64,000 bases of DNA from Bacillus sp. FJAT-27225. GTDB taxonomy: Bacteria; Bacillota; Bacilli; Bacillales; Cytobacillaceae. Position 1 is the stretch's first letter. Every line of letters starts with the position of its first letter. The DNA is taken from the NCBI RefSeq assembly GCF_001685025.1, contig NZ_MAYU01000025.1, positions 186,001-250,000 of the forward strand. The letters are read 5' to 3'. Made by a program: the position numbers and the translations under genes. Below, in pieces: positions 18,647 to 26,551 of the stretch. Below the pieces are notes generated by a model. The model searched no databases. It saw only the letters and a program-made list of their open reading frames with translations, and had not been told where the DNA came from.

Positions 18647-19141
18647 ATGCTTATCAGGCTGCTAGGAGAAGAGGATGCAGCAGACTATAAAAAGCTAAGG
18701 CTGGAGGCTCTTAAAAAGCATCCCGAGGCTTTTGCATCCAGTTATGAAGAGGAAGTTTTGTATACAGAAGAGTTTTTTGCATCCAGGCTCGGCGGGGGAG
18801 AAGCTCAAACAATCGGTGCATATGAAGGGGAGGCATTAATTGGGAGTGTGACAATTTTCCCCGAAACGAAGCAGAAGCTAAAACACCGCGCAAACCTGGT
18901 AGCTATGTTTGTGAATCCCGAATATAGGAAAACAGGGGTCGGCAAAGCACTAGTTCATACTGCGGTGGGCAGAGCAAGGAGCCTTGGAGCAACCCACGTT
19001 TATCTTGCTGTCACGTCAAGCAACATCCCGGCAAAACAGTTATACTTGTCAGCCGGATTTAAAGTCTATGGTGTCGACGAGCAAGCATTGAAGATGGATG
19101 GTGTTTTTTACAGCGAAGATTTGATGGTGCTGAAACTTTAA
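18647..19141 (+). CDS. GNAT-family N-acetyltransferase
   Basis: 164 residues. Motif A is clear: VAMFVNPEYRKTGVGKALVHTAVGRARSLG, and motif B is LAVTSSNIPAKQLYLSAGFKVYG. AGAGGGGGAAG precedes the ATG. The APH-type gene starts 23 bp after the stop, so they probably share a transcript. Substrate unknown; such enzymes acetylate small amines, antibiotics or protein N-termini. Confidence 0.88.
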   Translation: MLIRLLGEEDAADYKKLRLEALKKHPEAFASSYEEEVLYTEEFFASRLGGGEAQTIGAYEGEALIGSVTIFPETKQKLKHRANLVAMFVNPEYRKTGVGKALVHTAVGRARSLGATHVYLAVTSSNIPAKQLYLSAGFKVYGVDEQALKMDGVFYSEDLMVLKL

Positions 19142-19164
19142 CGTGAAGGGAAAAGAGGGAAACA

Positions 19165-20064
19165 ATGGATGTCCCAAAGGAATTTTATGAAAAAGTAACC
19201 GGCGCCTTTGGAAATGCCGGTGAAAAGTGGCTCGAGAGGCTTGAATATGTGATTACCGAATATGAAAGGAAATGGAGGTTGACGATAAGCGGGCCGGTAG
19301 AGAATCTATCGTATAATTATGTTGTGAAAGCAATTGACCAAAACGGCACCCCTGTTATCCTGAAACTCGGTGTGCCAAACTTTGACTTCTCAAATGAAGT
19401 CCAGACCGTCCGCCTTTATAAAGGGGACGGGTTTGCCAGACTGCTAGCCGAAGACTCCGAAAACGGGGCAATGCTACTTGAACGGCTAATCCCGGGTACC
19501 AATTTGGCTGAACTTAAAGATGAAGAACTTGTAACAAAGACATTCATTCATGTTTGGAATAAAATTCGCAGGCCTCTAAGCAAGGACGTGAGCACTCCAT
19601 CGATTATGGATTGGGCTAATGGCTTCACCAGGTATCGAGACATGTTTCCGGACGGGGGAGAGCCGATACCGATAGAGGCCATCGACCGAGCCAACTTGTA
19701 CTTAAATGAAATCAATAGCATACATGAAAACGAGCTGCTTCATGGCGATCTCCATCATGAAAATATTCTTCTTGCTGAACGGGGCTGGCTGGCGATTGAC
19801 CCTAAAGGGGTAGCCGGCAGCCGCTATTTTGACGTTGTTTCCTTTTTGACCAATTATCTGCATGAAAAGGAAAATCCCCGGCAGCTGCTTAAACAGAGGA
19901 TTGACTGGATTTGCGAAGGACTATGCATGGATAAAGTTCACCTGCTCAAAGCTTCATATGCACTTGGAACTCTTTACGCCTGTTGGTCGATAGAGGATGG
20001 TGGAGACTGGAAGGAAACATATCGTTGTGTGGAATGGTTTGCGGAGTTCCTATCAGAAGAATAA
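19165..20064 (+). CDS. APH-type phosphotransferase (streptomycin 6-kinase / hydroxyurea phosphotransferase-like)
   Basis: 299 residues of protein-kinase-like fold. The catalytic loop is LLHGDLHHENIL (His193, Asp195, Asn200) and the metal-binding segment is AIDPKGVAGSRYFD (Asp212). The DPKG form and GPVENLSYNYV segment resemble the APH(6) group. It may phosphorylate an aminoglycoside-like or other small molecule, but chromosomal homologues are common in bacilli and need not give resistance. It sits behind a GNAT gene in a probable two-gene unit. Confidence 0.83.
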   Translation: MDVPKEFYEKVTGAFGNAGEKWLERLEYVITEYERKWRLTISGPVENLSYNYVVKAIDQNGTPVILKLGVPNFDFSNEVQTVRLYKGDGFARLLAEDSENGAMLLERLIPGTNLAELKDEELVTKTFIHVWNKIRRPLSKDVSTPSIMDWANGFTRYRDMFPDGGEPIPIEAIDRANLYLNEINSIHENELLHGDLHHENILLAERGWLAIDPKGVAGSRYFDVVSFLTNYLHEKENPRQLLKQRIDWICEGLCMDKVHLLKASYALGTLYACWSIEDGGDWKETYRCVEWFAEFLSEE

Positions 20065-20093
20065 TACATATTTTATGAAAACCCATTTGAAAT

Positions 20094-20107
20094 ACTACTA
20101 TAGTAGT
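20094..20107. other. Perfect 14-bp palindrome ACTACTATAGTAGT
   Basis: A perfect inverted repeat in the short gap between the APH-type gene and the DnaD-like gene. It could be an operator or chance. No regulator gene lies next to it. Confidence 0.3.
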
Positions 20108-20193
20108 AGTGAAAAGACTGCAATGGTTCTATTTCATCTCCTTTTTCGGACGTTTATAATCAAAGTATACTCGTGAAATGGGGGGAAGGGGCT

Positions 20194-20532
20194 ATGGGAA
20201 CGAATTTAAATGAACAAAGCCTTATCGAATATTGTAAATATGCGACCCCAACAGAGGTACTGAGGACAGTGACCAAAGGCAAAGTTCGCGGACTGGATTT
20301 GCTGGCCTTGAGGATTGTCATGGCAAGGAACAAGCTGCCTATAGAAGTGGTCAATGTGATGCTTGTCTATTTCTTTAAACATTTCGCCAATATGGTTTAT
20401 GACCGGAATGATCTATTAAAAGTCTATGACTACTGGCTGAAACATAATGTGAGAACACATAGCGACGCAGAGAAAATGACAGACATTGATATTTGTTCAA
20501 TCTTAAAAAAAGTGACTCAGCCTGATAGTTAA
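20194..20532 (+). CDS. Small DnaD/DnaB-like C-terminal domain protein
   Basis: About 112 residues. The segment LPIEVVNVMLVYFFKHF, followed by a linker and LLKVYDYWLKHNVRTHSDAEKMT, resembles the DnaB_2/DnaD C-terminal helical domain of Gram-positive replication-initiation proteins (LPxGVVNVLIDYVL... W..k.i.t.eeAm). Unlike DnaB or DnaD it has no N-terminal winged helix, so it is a stand-alone domain. It may bind DNA or a primosome partner. ATG 20194 follows GGGGGGAAGGGG. Confidence 0.6.
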   Translation: MGTNLNEQSLIEYCKYATPTEVLRTVTKGKVRGLDLLALRIVMARNKLPIEVVNVMLVYFFKHFANMVYDRNDLLKVYDYWLKHNVRTHSDAEKMTDIDICSILKKVTQPDS

Positions 20533-20548
20533 ACCTATCGGGCTTTTT
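20519..20548 (+). terminator. Terminator after the DnaD-like gene
   Basis: Stem AGCCTGATAG / CTATCGGGCT followed by TTTTT. The gene's stop codon is in the loop. Confidence 0.82.
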
Positions 20549-20657
20549 ACATGGGCAGTTTTTTGTAAACGCCCCTGATTGTCGATATGTAAAATCAACC
20601 AGTTTTAGCCTTGTTGGTCCCGGGAAATTGAGAAAGTAGATGAAGGAGGGACTGGCA

Positions 20658-21083
20658 ATGAATATTAAAGATGTTATGACAACAGAAGTGGAAACATGTG
20701 CGCCTGATGCATCTCTATTTGAGGTAGCCAAGAAAATGAGGGAGCTTGATGTTGGAGTAATCCCGATTTGTGATGGTGAACAGCTTGTCGGACTTGCGAC
20801 TGACCGCGACCTCGTTATTCATGGTCTAGCCAATAATCTGTCAACAGATACCCCGATATCAGAGGTGATGACGAAAGATCCAGTAAGAGGAACAGTTGAG
20901 ATGAGTGCAGAGGAAGCTGCCGATTTAATGGCTGATGTACAAATTCGCCGCCTCCCAATTGTTGAACAAGGCAGACTGATCGGGATAGTTTCACTTGGTG
21001 ACCTGGCAGTGGAGGATCAATCCTCTGATGATGCCGGGCAGGCACTCGAGGAAATTTCAAACCCTTCCGAGCCGGAAAAATAA
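20658..21083 (+). CDS. CBS-domain-pair protein (YhcV-like)
   Basis: 141 residues made of two CBS motifs: IKDVMTTEVETCAPDASLFE with GLATDRDLVI, and ISEVMTKDPVRGTVEMSAEE with GIVSLGDLAVED. CBS pairs bind adenosine nucleotides and sense energy or redox state. The acidic tail is short. It resembles the Bacillus YhcV/YlbB group. ATG 20658 follows GAAGGAGGG. Cytosolic; function in bacilli not established. Confidence 0.88.
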   Translation: MNIKDVMTTEVETCAPDASLFEVAKKMRELDVGVIPICDGEQLVGLATDRDLVIHGLANNLSTDTPISEVMTKDPVRGTVEMSAEEAADLMADVQIRRLPIVEQGRLIGIVSLGDLAVEDQSSDDAGQALEEISNPSEPEK

Positions 21084-21094
21084 AAGGATGCTTG

Positions 21095-21124
21095 TAGCCC
21101 GTACTTTGGTGTACGGGCTATTTT
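21095..21124 (+). terminator. Terminator after the CBS gene
   Basis: Stem TAGCCCGTAC / GTACGGGCTA with a six-base loop, followed by TTTT. Confidence 0.82.
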
Positions 21125-21155
21125 GTGGAAAAAGTAGGGCACATTTTGTTATGAG

Positions 21156-21432
21156 GTTTTGTGGATTCTCCTTTCCTATTGGACCATCAATTAAGCTACT
21201 AAAAGAGGTTTGGTGGACTTCCCTCTACTATCAGGGCAACCAACTAATCTACTAAATGGGGGTTGGTGGATAAATAGGACTATCTGGAACATCAATTAAT
21301 CCACTAAGTGTGGTTTGGTGGACTTTTTGCCTCAACATGAGAAGCTATTTATCCACTAAATTCATATTCGTGGACGAATAGTACCTTCTAGATCACCAAT
21401 TAATCCACTAAACAATGTTTAGTGGACTTTTT
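21156..21432. repeat. 52-bp tandem array, TCCACTAA/GTGGACTTT type (about 5 copies)
   Basis: GTGGA occurs at 21161, 21213, 21266, 21318, 21370 and 21422 (periods 52, 53, 52, 52, 52). CTACTAA/CCACTAA occurs at 21196, 21249, 21301, 21353 and 21405. Within each unit ATCCACTAAA and TTTGGTGGAC-like words form an inverted pair. The units have diverged in between, while period and paired words are kept. A related array is at 47843-47960. Confidence 0.92.
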
Positions 21433-21547
21433 ACAACAAGCAGAGAACCAATTAAGCTCCGACACTGTAACTGTGAGTTTACCGCTACTCGGAGTGAATG
21501 GTCATATAAGGAGTTGGTGGAAGGAATTCTCTGAGATAGTAAAATTT

Positions 21548-21606
21548 TTTCGGATAAGTATGGAAAACCTCGGATATATGTTGGGAAATATCGGAAACCA
21601 ATTGTT
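21548..21606 (-). repeat. 20-bp tandem array, TATCCGAGAA type, reverse orientation (3 copies)
   Basis: CGGATA, CGGATA and CGGAAA occur at 21551, 21571 and 21592. Read on the minus strand this is TATCCGA(G) at a 20-21-bp period, the same word and period as the plus-strand array at 38797-38892. It lies 70 bp upstream of the MEDS gene. Confidence 0.7.
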
Positions 21607-21675
21607 TTTTTACTGTTAACACGTGTAAAATTAGATGTAAAGTCCTAGAGATAATAATATGGAAGGGGTACATGG

Positions 21676-22215
21676 TTGGACAAGAGGGGTTATGCCAAGG
21701 GAGTTGAATTTTTTAATCTATCAGAAGGACATGTTTTTTATAACACATACAGTCCTGACAGGTACATAGACAATCTGCTTTTATTTATTCGCTCTGGCCT
21801 TAATCAGGGGCAACACTGCCTGATAATAGAAAATGACCGGCTTTGGTTAAGGGCCAAAAGTAGATTTTCGAAGAATTTTACATCAAAGCAGCTTGAACGC
21901 GTCATTCATATTAATAATTTTGATTTTTATTACTACACTGGTGATTTTCACACAGAAACGATTGTCGATTATTTCTCCAAAATCCTTTCTCCATATAAAG
22001 AAAGAAAATTCGAAGTTAGGACATGGACACATGTGGAGTGGGGGAATGACATCGACATGAATACAAAAATAAAGCAGTTCGAACAAAAGGCAGAAGAGGA
22101 TGTTTCAAAACTGAAGCTTTTGGCAGTTTGTGCATATGATGGTGAAAGACTGAATAAATCATTGATTGAATCCCTGCACGCCACTCATAATTATTATTTA
22201 AGCGATAAGGTTTAA
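21676..22215 (+). CDS. MEDS-domain (DcmR-like sensory) protein
   Basis: 179 residues resembling the MEDS domain, a RecA/KaiC-like sensory module found with methanogen, methylotroph and sporulation regulators. Typical elements are HVFYNTYSPDRYIDNLLLFIRSGLNQGQHCLIIEN at the N-terminus and KLKLLAVCAYDGERLN near the C-terminus. It stands alone here, without a fused kinase or DNA-binding domain. The TTG start is supported by AAGGGG seven bases upstream; no in-frame ATG is nearby. In bacilli such proteins often sit with anti-sigma or histidine-kinase partners, none of which is visible. Confidence 0.72.
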   Translation: MDKRGYAKGVEFFNLSEGHVFYNTYSPDRYIDNLLLFIRSGLNQGQHCLIIENDRLWLRAKSRFSKNFTSKQLERVIHINNFDFYYYTGDFHTETIVDYFSKILSPYKERKFEVRTWTHVEWGNDIDMNTKIKQFEQKAEEDVSKLKLLAVCAYDGERLNKSLIESLHATHNYYLSDKV

Positions 22216-22218
22216 TTA

Positions 22219-22252
22219 AAAACGGCTCACTCTTTAAAAGTGGCCGTTTTTA
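22219..22252 (+). terminator. Terminator after the MEDS gene
   Basis: Stem AAAACGGCTCAC / GTGGCCGTTTTT with a short loop and a T run. Confidence 0.85.
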
Positions 22253-22402
22253 TATGGAAATGTTCGGTTCAATGAATCTTACGTCTTTTTCAAAATTGTG
22301 CCAGAATTCTTTTGTCTAGAACCTTGGAAAGCTTTAGAAGGAGATTTGATATAATAGTTTCTTCATACTAGGCAGTCCTATATACGCCGCAGGTTTTCTA
22401 GA

Positions 22403-22660
22403 CCCTCCATTGACGACCGTACACTTTATCCTTTTACCCATAGGGTCATTGAGAGTCCATTAACGACTGTAGACTCCAATTTAATAACAAAGAGTCGTCA
22501 AGAACCTTTATTGACGCCCGTGCACCCCATTTTATTGCCACAGGGTCGTCAAGAACCTCTATTAACGACCGTGCACCCATTTTAATAGCCATAGAGTCGT
22601 CAAGAACCTCTATTAACGACCGCGCACTCTATTTTTATGCCCACAGGGTCGTCAAGAATT
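22403..22660. repeat. 51-bp tandem array, ACGACCGTGCAC/GGGTCGTCAAGAA type (5 copies)
   Basis: ACGACC-like words begin at 22413, 22463, 22514, 22565 and 22616 (50-51-bp steps). GGGTCGTC-like words are at 22443, 22492, 22543, 22594 and 22646. The two are inverted relative to each other (ACGACC / GGTCGT). The three units after about 22500 are the best conserved. Located between the convergent MEDS and zinc-ribbon genes. Confidence 0.92.
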
Positions 22661-22671
22661 AAAAGGAGGCA

Positions 22672-22878
22672 CTATCCTCCAAAGAATAAGTCAATAATAT
22701 TTGAAGCATTGCTGCTGCGTTTGTTATAAAACTCTGAGTACCCGCAGTTTTTACAAAAAACAACAGTAAATGTATTGTGCTGAATGTCGAACATTTTTGA
22801 TAGTCCTGTCCCAGTCATTGCTACATCTTTAGTGCCTGTTTCTCTTCTCCCACATTTAATGCAGCCTTTCTTCTCCAT
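22672..22878 (-). CDS. Small zinc-ribbon protein
   Basis: 68 residues with two Cys pairs, CIKCGRR and FCKNCGYSEFY, giving a C2C2 zinc ribbon of the kind annotated as nucleic-acid-binding zinc ribbon (zf-NRP/DUF2082-like). The ATG at 22878 follows AGGAGTGG by five bases; the upstream GTG is inside that site. Function unknown. It ends only 12 bp after a repeat array. Confidence 0.78.
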   Translation of the reverse strand: MEKKGCIKCGRRETGTKDVAMTGTGLSKMFDIQHNTFTVVFCKNCGYSEFYNKRSSNASNIIDLFFGG

Positions 22879-23041
22879 GCAGACCACTCCTCGTAAATGT
22901 CCTTTACTTTAATAAACGAGATGTTTTTGAAAAAGTTACAATTGGTTTTGTTTTCCGAAGGGTTTTTTCCAGTTAGGTCGAATTTAAATGAGGGGAACAT
23001 TTTCTTGTACCAATTTGTCTATTCATCGAGGAGGTTTCTGT

Positions 23042-23980
23042 GTGATTAAAAATGTAACTGTTATAGGATCAGGAGTAATGGGGCACGGAATTGCCCAAGT
23101 TTATGCACTCGCAGGATACCCAGTCAAAATGTATGACATCAAAGAGGAGTTTTTGCAAAAGGCAATGGAACTCGTTAAGGCTAACTTGTCCCTGTTGATT
23201 CAGGAAAATGTGATTACAGATCAGGAAAAGTCAGCCGCCCTTGAACGGATTAACCCGACAACGGATTTAGAGGAGGCTGTAAGGGATGCCGATTTTATCA
23301 CTGAAGCAATCCCTGAAATCATCGAGCTGAAGTGGGAACTGTTCAGCAACCTGGAGAAGTTCGCCAAACCGGAAGCAATTATTGCTTCGAACACGTCAAC
23401 TTTTCCAATTTCAAGGCTGATTGAGAAAGCTTCAACGCCTGAACGGATGCTGATTACCCACTTCTTCAATCCAGCCCAGCTAGTTCCGCTTGTTGAAATC
23501 GTGAAACACGACAATGTATCTGAGGAAACGGTCCAACTTACGAAGGATCTGATGACGAATATTGGGAAAACGCCAGTCGTCCTTAATAAGGATGTTCCCG
23601 GATTTATTGCAAACCGGCTGCAGGCAGCGATTGTCAGGGAAGCGTTCTATCTTTTAAAAGAAGGAGTGGCTGACGCGCGTGACATCGACACAGTCATTAC
23701 AGCCGGCCCTGGTTTCCGCTGGGCATTTATTGGCCCGATCGAAACAGCGGATTTTGGTGGTCTTGATACGTGGAAGCGAGTTGTTGAAAACCTGGCCCCT
23801 GTCCTCGACGACAGCAAGGGTGCACCTGCAGTCATTGAAGAACTGTATGCGCAAGGAAAACTTGGCACGAAGACGGGAGAAGGAATTTACAAGTATGACA
23901 ACGTATCCGTCGGGGATAAAATACGCGAGCGCGATGAAAATTTTATTAGGTTGGCAAAAATAAAAAATAACCAAGAGTAG
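23042..23980 (+). CDS. 3-hydroxyacyl-CoA dehydrogenase family protein
   Basis: About 312 residues. The NAD-binding segment is VIGSGVMGHGIAQVYALAGYPV (about 7-28). The catalytic His region is LITHFFNPAQLVPLVEIV, and PGFIANRLQAAIVREAFYLLKEG opens the C-terminal dimer domain. It oxidises (S)-3-hydroxyacyl-CoA or a related hydroxyacid such as L-gulonate or hydroxyglutarate. The GTG 23042 start has GAGGAGG seven bases upstream. It is distinct from the paralogue at 60191 and may be co-transcribed with the small VbhA-like gene 7 bp downstream. Confidence 0.87.
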   Translation: MIKNVTVIGSGVMGHGIAQVYALAGYPVKMYDIKEEFLQKAMELVKANLSLLIQENVITDQEKSAALERINPTTDLEEAVRDADFITEAIPEIIELKWELFSNLEKFAKPEAIIASNTSTFPISRLIEKASTPERMLITHFFNPAQLVPLVEIVKHDNVSEETVQLTKDLMTNIGKTPVVLNKDVPGFIANRLQAAIVREAFYLLKEGVADARDIDTVITAGPGFRWAFIGPIETADFGGLDTWKRVVENLAPVLDDSKGAPAVIEELYAQGKLGTKTGEGIYKYDNVSVGDKIRERDENFIRLAKIKNNQE

Positions 23981-23987
23981 GTGTGAA

Positions 23988-24173
23988 TTGTTGACTGAAG
24001 AGGAACGGATTGACCGGGCCATGAAAAGGGCAGAAGCCTCTTTGGCGATTGATGGTTTCATTATTACGGATGAACATAGGAAGCTTGTCAGGTCACGGCT
24101 TCAGGGTAGTATCAGCGAAGAGGAATTCTTAAAGAAAGTGCTGAAGTATGTGAAAGGAAAGCACACGGAATAG
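23988..24173 (+). CDS. VbhA-like antitoxin-domain small protein
   Basis: 61 residues resembling antitoxin VbhA, the inhibitor of Fic AMP-transferases: RAMKRAEASLAIDGFIITDEHR followed by GSISEEEFLKKVLKYV. The inhibitory helix motif in the family is (S/T)xxxE(G/N); here it reads SLAIDG, with Asp in place of Glu. No Fic gene is visible nearby. The start is TTG 23988 or 23991, with AGGTGTGA upstream. Solo copies of such proteins are frequent in bacilli, so a non-antitoxin role is possible. Confidence 0.62.
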   Translation: MLTEEERIDRAMKRAEASLAIDGFIITDEHRKLVRSRLQGSISEEEFLKKVLKYVKGKHTE

Positions 24174-24204
24174 ACTGATATAATGGTAACGGAAATATGA
24201 AAAG

Positions 24205-24240
24205 GAGTACTTCCGGTTTTTTTGGGAAGTACTCTGTTTG
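24205..24240. terminator. Hairpin between convergent genes
   Basis: Stem GAGTACTTCC / GGAAGTACTC with a T-rich loop. T tracts are weak on both sides (TGTTTGTTT on plus, CCTTTTCAT on minus), so it may act in both directions. Confidence 0.6.
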
Positions 24241-24241
24241 T

Positions 24242-24790
24242 TTAGCTTTCAAGTTCTCCATAGTCGATTGATTTTCCGTTCTGGTCATAAAAAAACAAAT
24301 CGGCAGGAAAGGCCACTGTATCCTTTGGAACCTTTTTGTATTTCACAAACATATATTCCTCGGAAACATCCGAAGTAAAGGCAAAGTCGCTGTAATATAA
24401 TTGGGCTTTAATCGAAGCCAATCTGCCTGCTGGATTCTTTCCTACGATTAACCCATATACACCCTTATTTGTTTCAATCTTTTCATAGGATACGAGGTTG
24501 CTCCCATGCCCACTCCGCTCAATCTTATATCTGCCATTCCATCCCTTCGAAAGTTGAGCATATCCTATCCCGCCATTTTCCAGCTGAAACAATGCGATAT
24601 ATGCATCCGAGTCATCAAGTCGAATAAAATCAGCCACTTTCAGCTCCACACTGGACGAACCTCTGCTTAGCCACTCACTCAAATTTGCCTGAATATCTAT
24701 CCGGTCATCCGGCGTATTAAACTGGCCATAATAGTACCACACGTACAGCCCGGCAAGGACACAACCCAAAACAATAAAATTTGACCTCAT
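24242..24790 (-). CDS. Membrane-anchored extracytoplasmic protein of unknown function
   Basis: 182 residues. An N-terminal hydrophobic segment (FIVLGCVLAGLYVWYYYG) is followed by a soluble, beta-rich domain (SVELKVADFIRLDDSDAYIALFQLENGGIGYAQL). The Cys at position 10 is not in a convincing lipobox, so it is more likely a signal anchor. No family recognised. A short AT-rich leader with GGAAGGGAAG precedes the ATG. Confidence 0.68.
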   Translation of the reverse strand: MRSNFIVLGCVLAGLYVWYYYGQFNTPDDRIDIQANLSEWLSRGSSSVELKVADFIRLDDSDAYIALFQLENGGIGYAQLSKGWNGRYKIERSGHGSNLVSYEKIETNKGVYGLIVGKNPAGRLASIKAQLYYSDFAFTSDVSEEYMFVKYKKVPKDTVAFPADLFFYDQNGKSIDYGELES

Positions 24791-24962
24791 CTAACGACTT
24801 CCCTTCTCCTATACAAATTTGGAAAAATATGATAAAATATAACTAATAGGGACGGATTTCGTTTACCTGTTCAAATGAATGGAATTTTACTAAAAACAGT
24901 AGAAAATTGGATAAAACTGTCCAAGGTGAAAACCGGCCGAAATTCCGTAAGGGGTGAAATGA

Positions 24963-25157
24963 ATGAATATAATGGCATTGTTGGGTGTTGGTGCACTTGC
25001 GTTGATTGGGTTTGGGGTTTTCGTTGATTATATGTATAAGAAAAAAGGAATTGTAACAGACCCTCATGAAAATCAAAAACATGTGAACCCGTCAGAGAGG
25101 GCATATGTTGAGTCGATGCTGAATCATCATAAGGACCAGCATAATAATCCGTTTTAA
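24963..25157 (+). CDS. Small single-pass membrane protein
   Basis: 64 residues with one hydrophobic helix (MALLGVGALALIGFGVFVDYMY), then a basic KKK stop-transfer and a His/Asn-rich tail (ESMLNHHKDQHNNPF). AAGGGGTGAA precedes the ATG. It faces divergently from the preceding minus-strand gene. Unknown function. Confidence 0.66.
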   Translation: MNIMALLGVGALALIGFGVFVDYMYKKKGIVTDPHENQKHVNPSERAYVESMLNHHKDQHNNPF

Positions 25158-25302
25158 TTTTCACCAAAAATCATCTTCAAGGTTTGACAATTCTACAAAA
25201 TATTAAAATGCCTGCAGCAGATTGGTATTTACCTATATACAATAATACCATTAATTTACAAATAAAAATAGAGTCAGAGTTTTTAGAACAGACTCTTGTC
25301 AC

Positions 25303-25340
25303 AAAAAATTGGCTGCCCATTAAAGGCAGCCAATTTTTAA
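25303..25340 (-). terminator. Terminator for the small minus-strand gene
   Basis: A symmetrical stem AAATTGGCTGCC / GGCAGCCAATTT flanked by A and T runs. It abuts the end of the gene at 25337. Confidence 0.82.
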
Positions 25341-25540
25341 TCCTGCTGGTGGTGGCCGGAGAGGGAGGAGGTTGCTCCCATATGTCCTTCTTCCTTCTTA
25401 AGTTTTGAAACATCTCCGGCATTTTCGATATCACCGGTAGCCTCGTAGCCAGCAACAGGTATATTCGAGGTTGTCCCGTATAGACCCATTCCGCCGAGCT
25501 CGGCATTCAAATGTTCTTGTCTTTTCTCTTTTTTACTCAT
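25337..25540 (-). CDS. Small hydrophilic protein, possibly spore-associated
   Basis: 67 residues, polar and Gly/Ser rich (MSKKEKRQEHLNAELGGMGLYGTTS ... SSLSGHHQQD), with no Cys and no hydrophobic segment. Size and composition recall small Bacillus spore or YfhD-like proteins, but I recognise no motif. AAGAGG lies eight bases before the ATG and a strong terminator follows, which supports a real gene. Confidence 0.6.
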   Translation of the reverse strand: MSKKEKRQEHLNAELGGMGLYGTTSNIPVAGYEATGDIENAGDVSKLKKEEGHMGATSSLSGHHQQD

Positions 25541-25727
25541 TAATTTTGCCTCTTTTCCATATAATATTTCTGTTCATCCTGTTACCTCGACCAATTTATG
25601 TAACGAGACATCAAAATCTGACTGGCAGTCATATTTGGGTCACTTTATCCGCCCGTCACGAACGCACCACTGGCCGCAGAAGAACTGAGTGAATCAAAAT
25701 GGGTGTTTTTTGAAGCGAAATAAGGTC

Positions 25728-25753
25728 AGGAGGACATAGTAAGCCTCCTTTTT
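25728..25753 (+). terminator. Plus-strand terminator-like hairpin
   Basis: Stem AGGAGG / CCTCCT with a 10-base loop, followed by TTTTT. No plus-strand gene precedes it closely. Confidence 0.5.
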
Positions 25754-25799
25754 GGCTTAGTCTTCCACATTCCTTGTGGAAAATGTATAATTCCAAAAT

Positions 25800-25827
25800 A
25801 AAAAAGGACTGAGAACAGTCCTTTTTC
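25800..25827 (-). terminator. Terminator for the YbjQ-type two-gene unit
   Basis: Stem AAAAAGGACTG / CAGTCCTTTTT around a four-base loop; symmetrical, so active on both strands. Confidence 0.88.
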
Positions 25828-25832
25828 TAGCG

Positions 25833-26063
25833 CTATTTGGGCATCTTCCTGTAATACCGTTCGCCGGTCTCCGGGTTAAAATAAACCCTCGTTTTTTCAC
25901 CAGTAACCGGATCAATGTTAACTTCATCCGTAGGATTGAAACCCGGCGGCACCTGGGAAGAATTGTTGCTTTTATATCGCTTATCATAAATAAAATAACC
26001 GAGTAAAATCAGAACAATTACAGCCAGGATTTGTAAAAGATAAAATCCAGCAACAAACTCCAT
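25833..26063 (-). CDS. Small membrane protein with repeated NPETGE-like motifs
   Basis: 76 residues: one N-terminal membrane helix (LLQILAVIVLILLGYFIY), then a soluble tail with two related motifs, DPVTGEKTRVYFN and NPETGERYYRKMP, as in WD-like short motifs seen in Firmicute membrane proteins. Its ATG directly follows the stop of the YbjQ-type gene, so they form an operon. Confidence 0.72.
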   Translation of the reverse strand: MEFVAGFYLLQILAVIVLILLGYFIYDKRYKSNNSSQVPPGFNPTDEVNIDPVTGEKTRVYFNPETGERYYRKMPK

Positions 26064-26384
26064 TTAGACCTTCTCCACAACCGCAGCGGTTCCATAGGCA
26101 ACAATTTCGCTCATGTTCTGGCCGATTTCACCTGAATCGAACCTCATCATAATGATTGCGTTCGCGCCCATTTCAGTTGCATTCCGGATCATCCTGTCCA
26201 TTGCTTCCTTCCTCGAATCTTCGAGCATGGATGTATATTGCTTGATTTCACCGCCAACAAGGCCTTTAAGTCCTGCCATGATATCTCCGCCCAAGCCTCT
26301 GCTCCGGACAATCAGCCCGAAACAAGGACCTTTTACTTCTTTCACCCGGTATCCTTCTATTTTTTCCGTTGTTACAACTATCAT
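26064..26384 (-). CDS. YbjQ-family (DUF74, heavy-metal-binding-like) protein
   Basis: 106 residues of the UPF0145/YbjQ family: TTEKIEGYRVKEVKGPCFG, then RSRGLGGDIMAGLKGLVGGEIKQYTSMLEDSRKEAMDRM and GANAIIMMRFDSGEI. The fold is heavy-metal-associated-like and the protein is cytosolic, usually pentameric; role unclear. ATG 26384 has GAGGTGAT four bases upstream; the ORF extends 18 codons further without support. It is directly joined to a small membrane-protein gene. Confidence 0.88.
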   Translation of the reverse strand: MIVVTTEKIEGYRVKEVKGPCFGLIVRSRGLGGDIMAGLKGLVGGEIKQYTSMLEDSRKEAMDRMIRNATEMGANAIIMMRFDSGEIGQNMSEIVAYGTAAVVEKV

Positions 26385-26551
26385 AATAATCACCTCATTA
26401 TTAGTATTCGCCCTTAATCGCAAATACTCCTTTTTCAAAGCTTGGAAAAAGGAATTTAATAAGAGGCTGATTCAAAATGGAATGCCTTCTTTATATATTC
26501 AGCTATGATAACAATTTCCTGTTAGTTTGGGTAATCGTACAAGTGCTAGTT

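Larger units (their letters stand above)
25541..25832. other. Intergenic region with hairpins only
   Basis: About 290 bp with no credible coding sequence. It carries the promoter region of the minus-strand gene ending at 25540, an extra hairpin TTCCACA / TGTGGAA at 25763-25781 and the two terminators described separately. Confidence 0.5.

Noticed and set aside
19165-20064. Treating the APH-like gene as an acquired antibiotic-resistance gene
   Set aside because: It sits in ordinary chromosomal context behind a GNAT gene with no mobile elements; homologues are common in bacilli without a resistance phenotype.
21422-21619. 65-residue ORF between the 52-bp and 20-bp arrays
   Set aside because: No ribosome site and it reads through part of the repeat array.
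22403-22660. Possible CRISPR array in the repeat region
   Set aside because: The repeats are degenerate, the 51-bp unit has no constant repeat with unique spacers, and no cas gene is present. The same argument applies to the other arrays.
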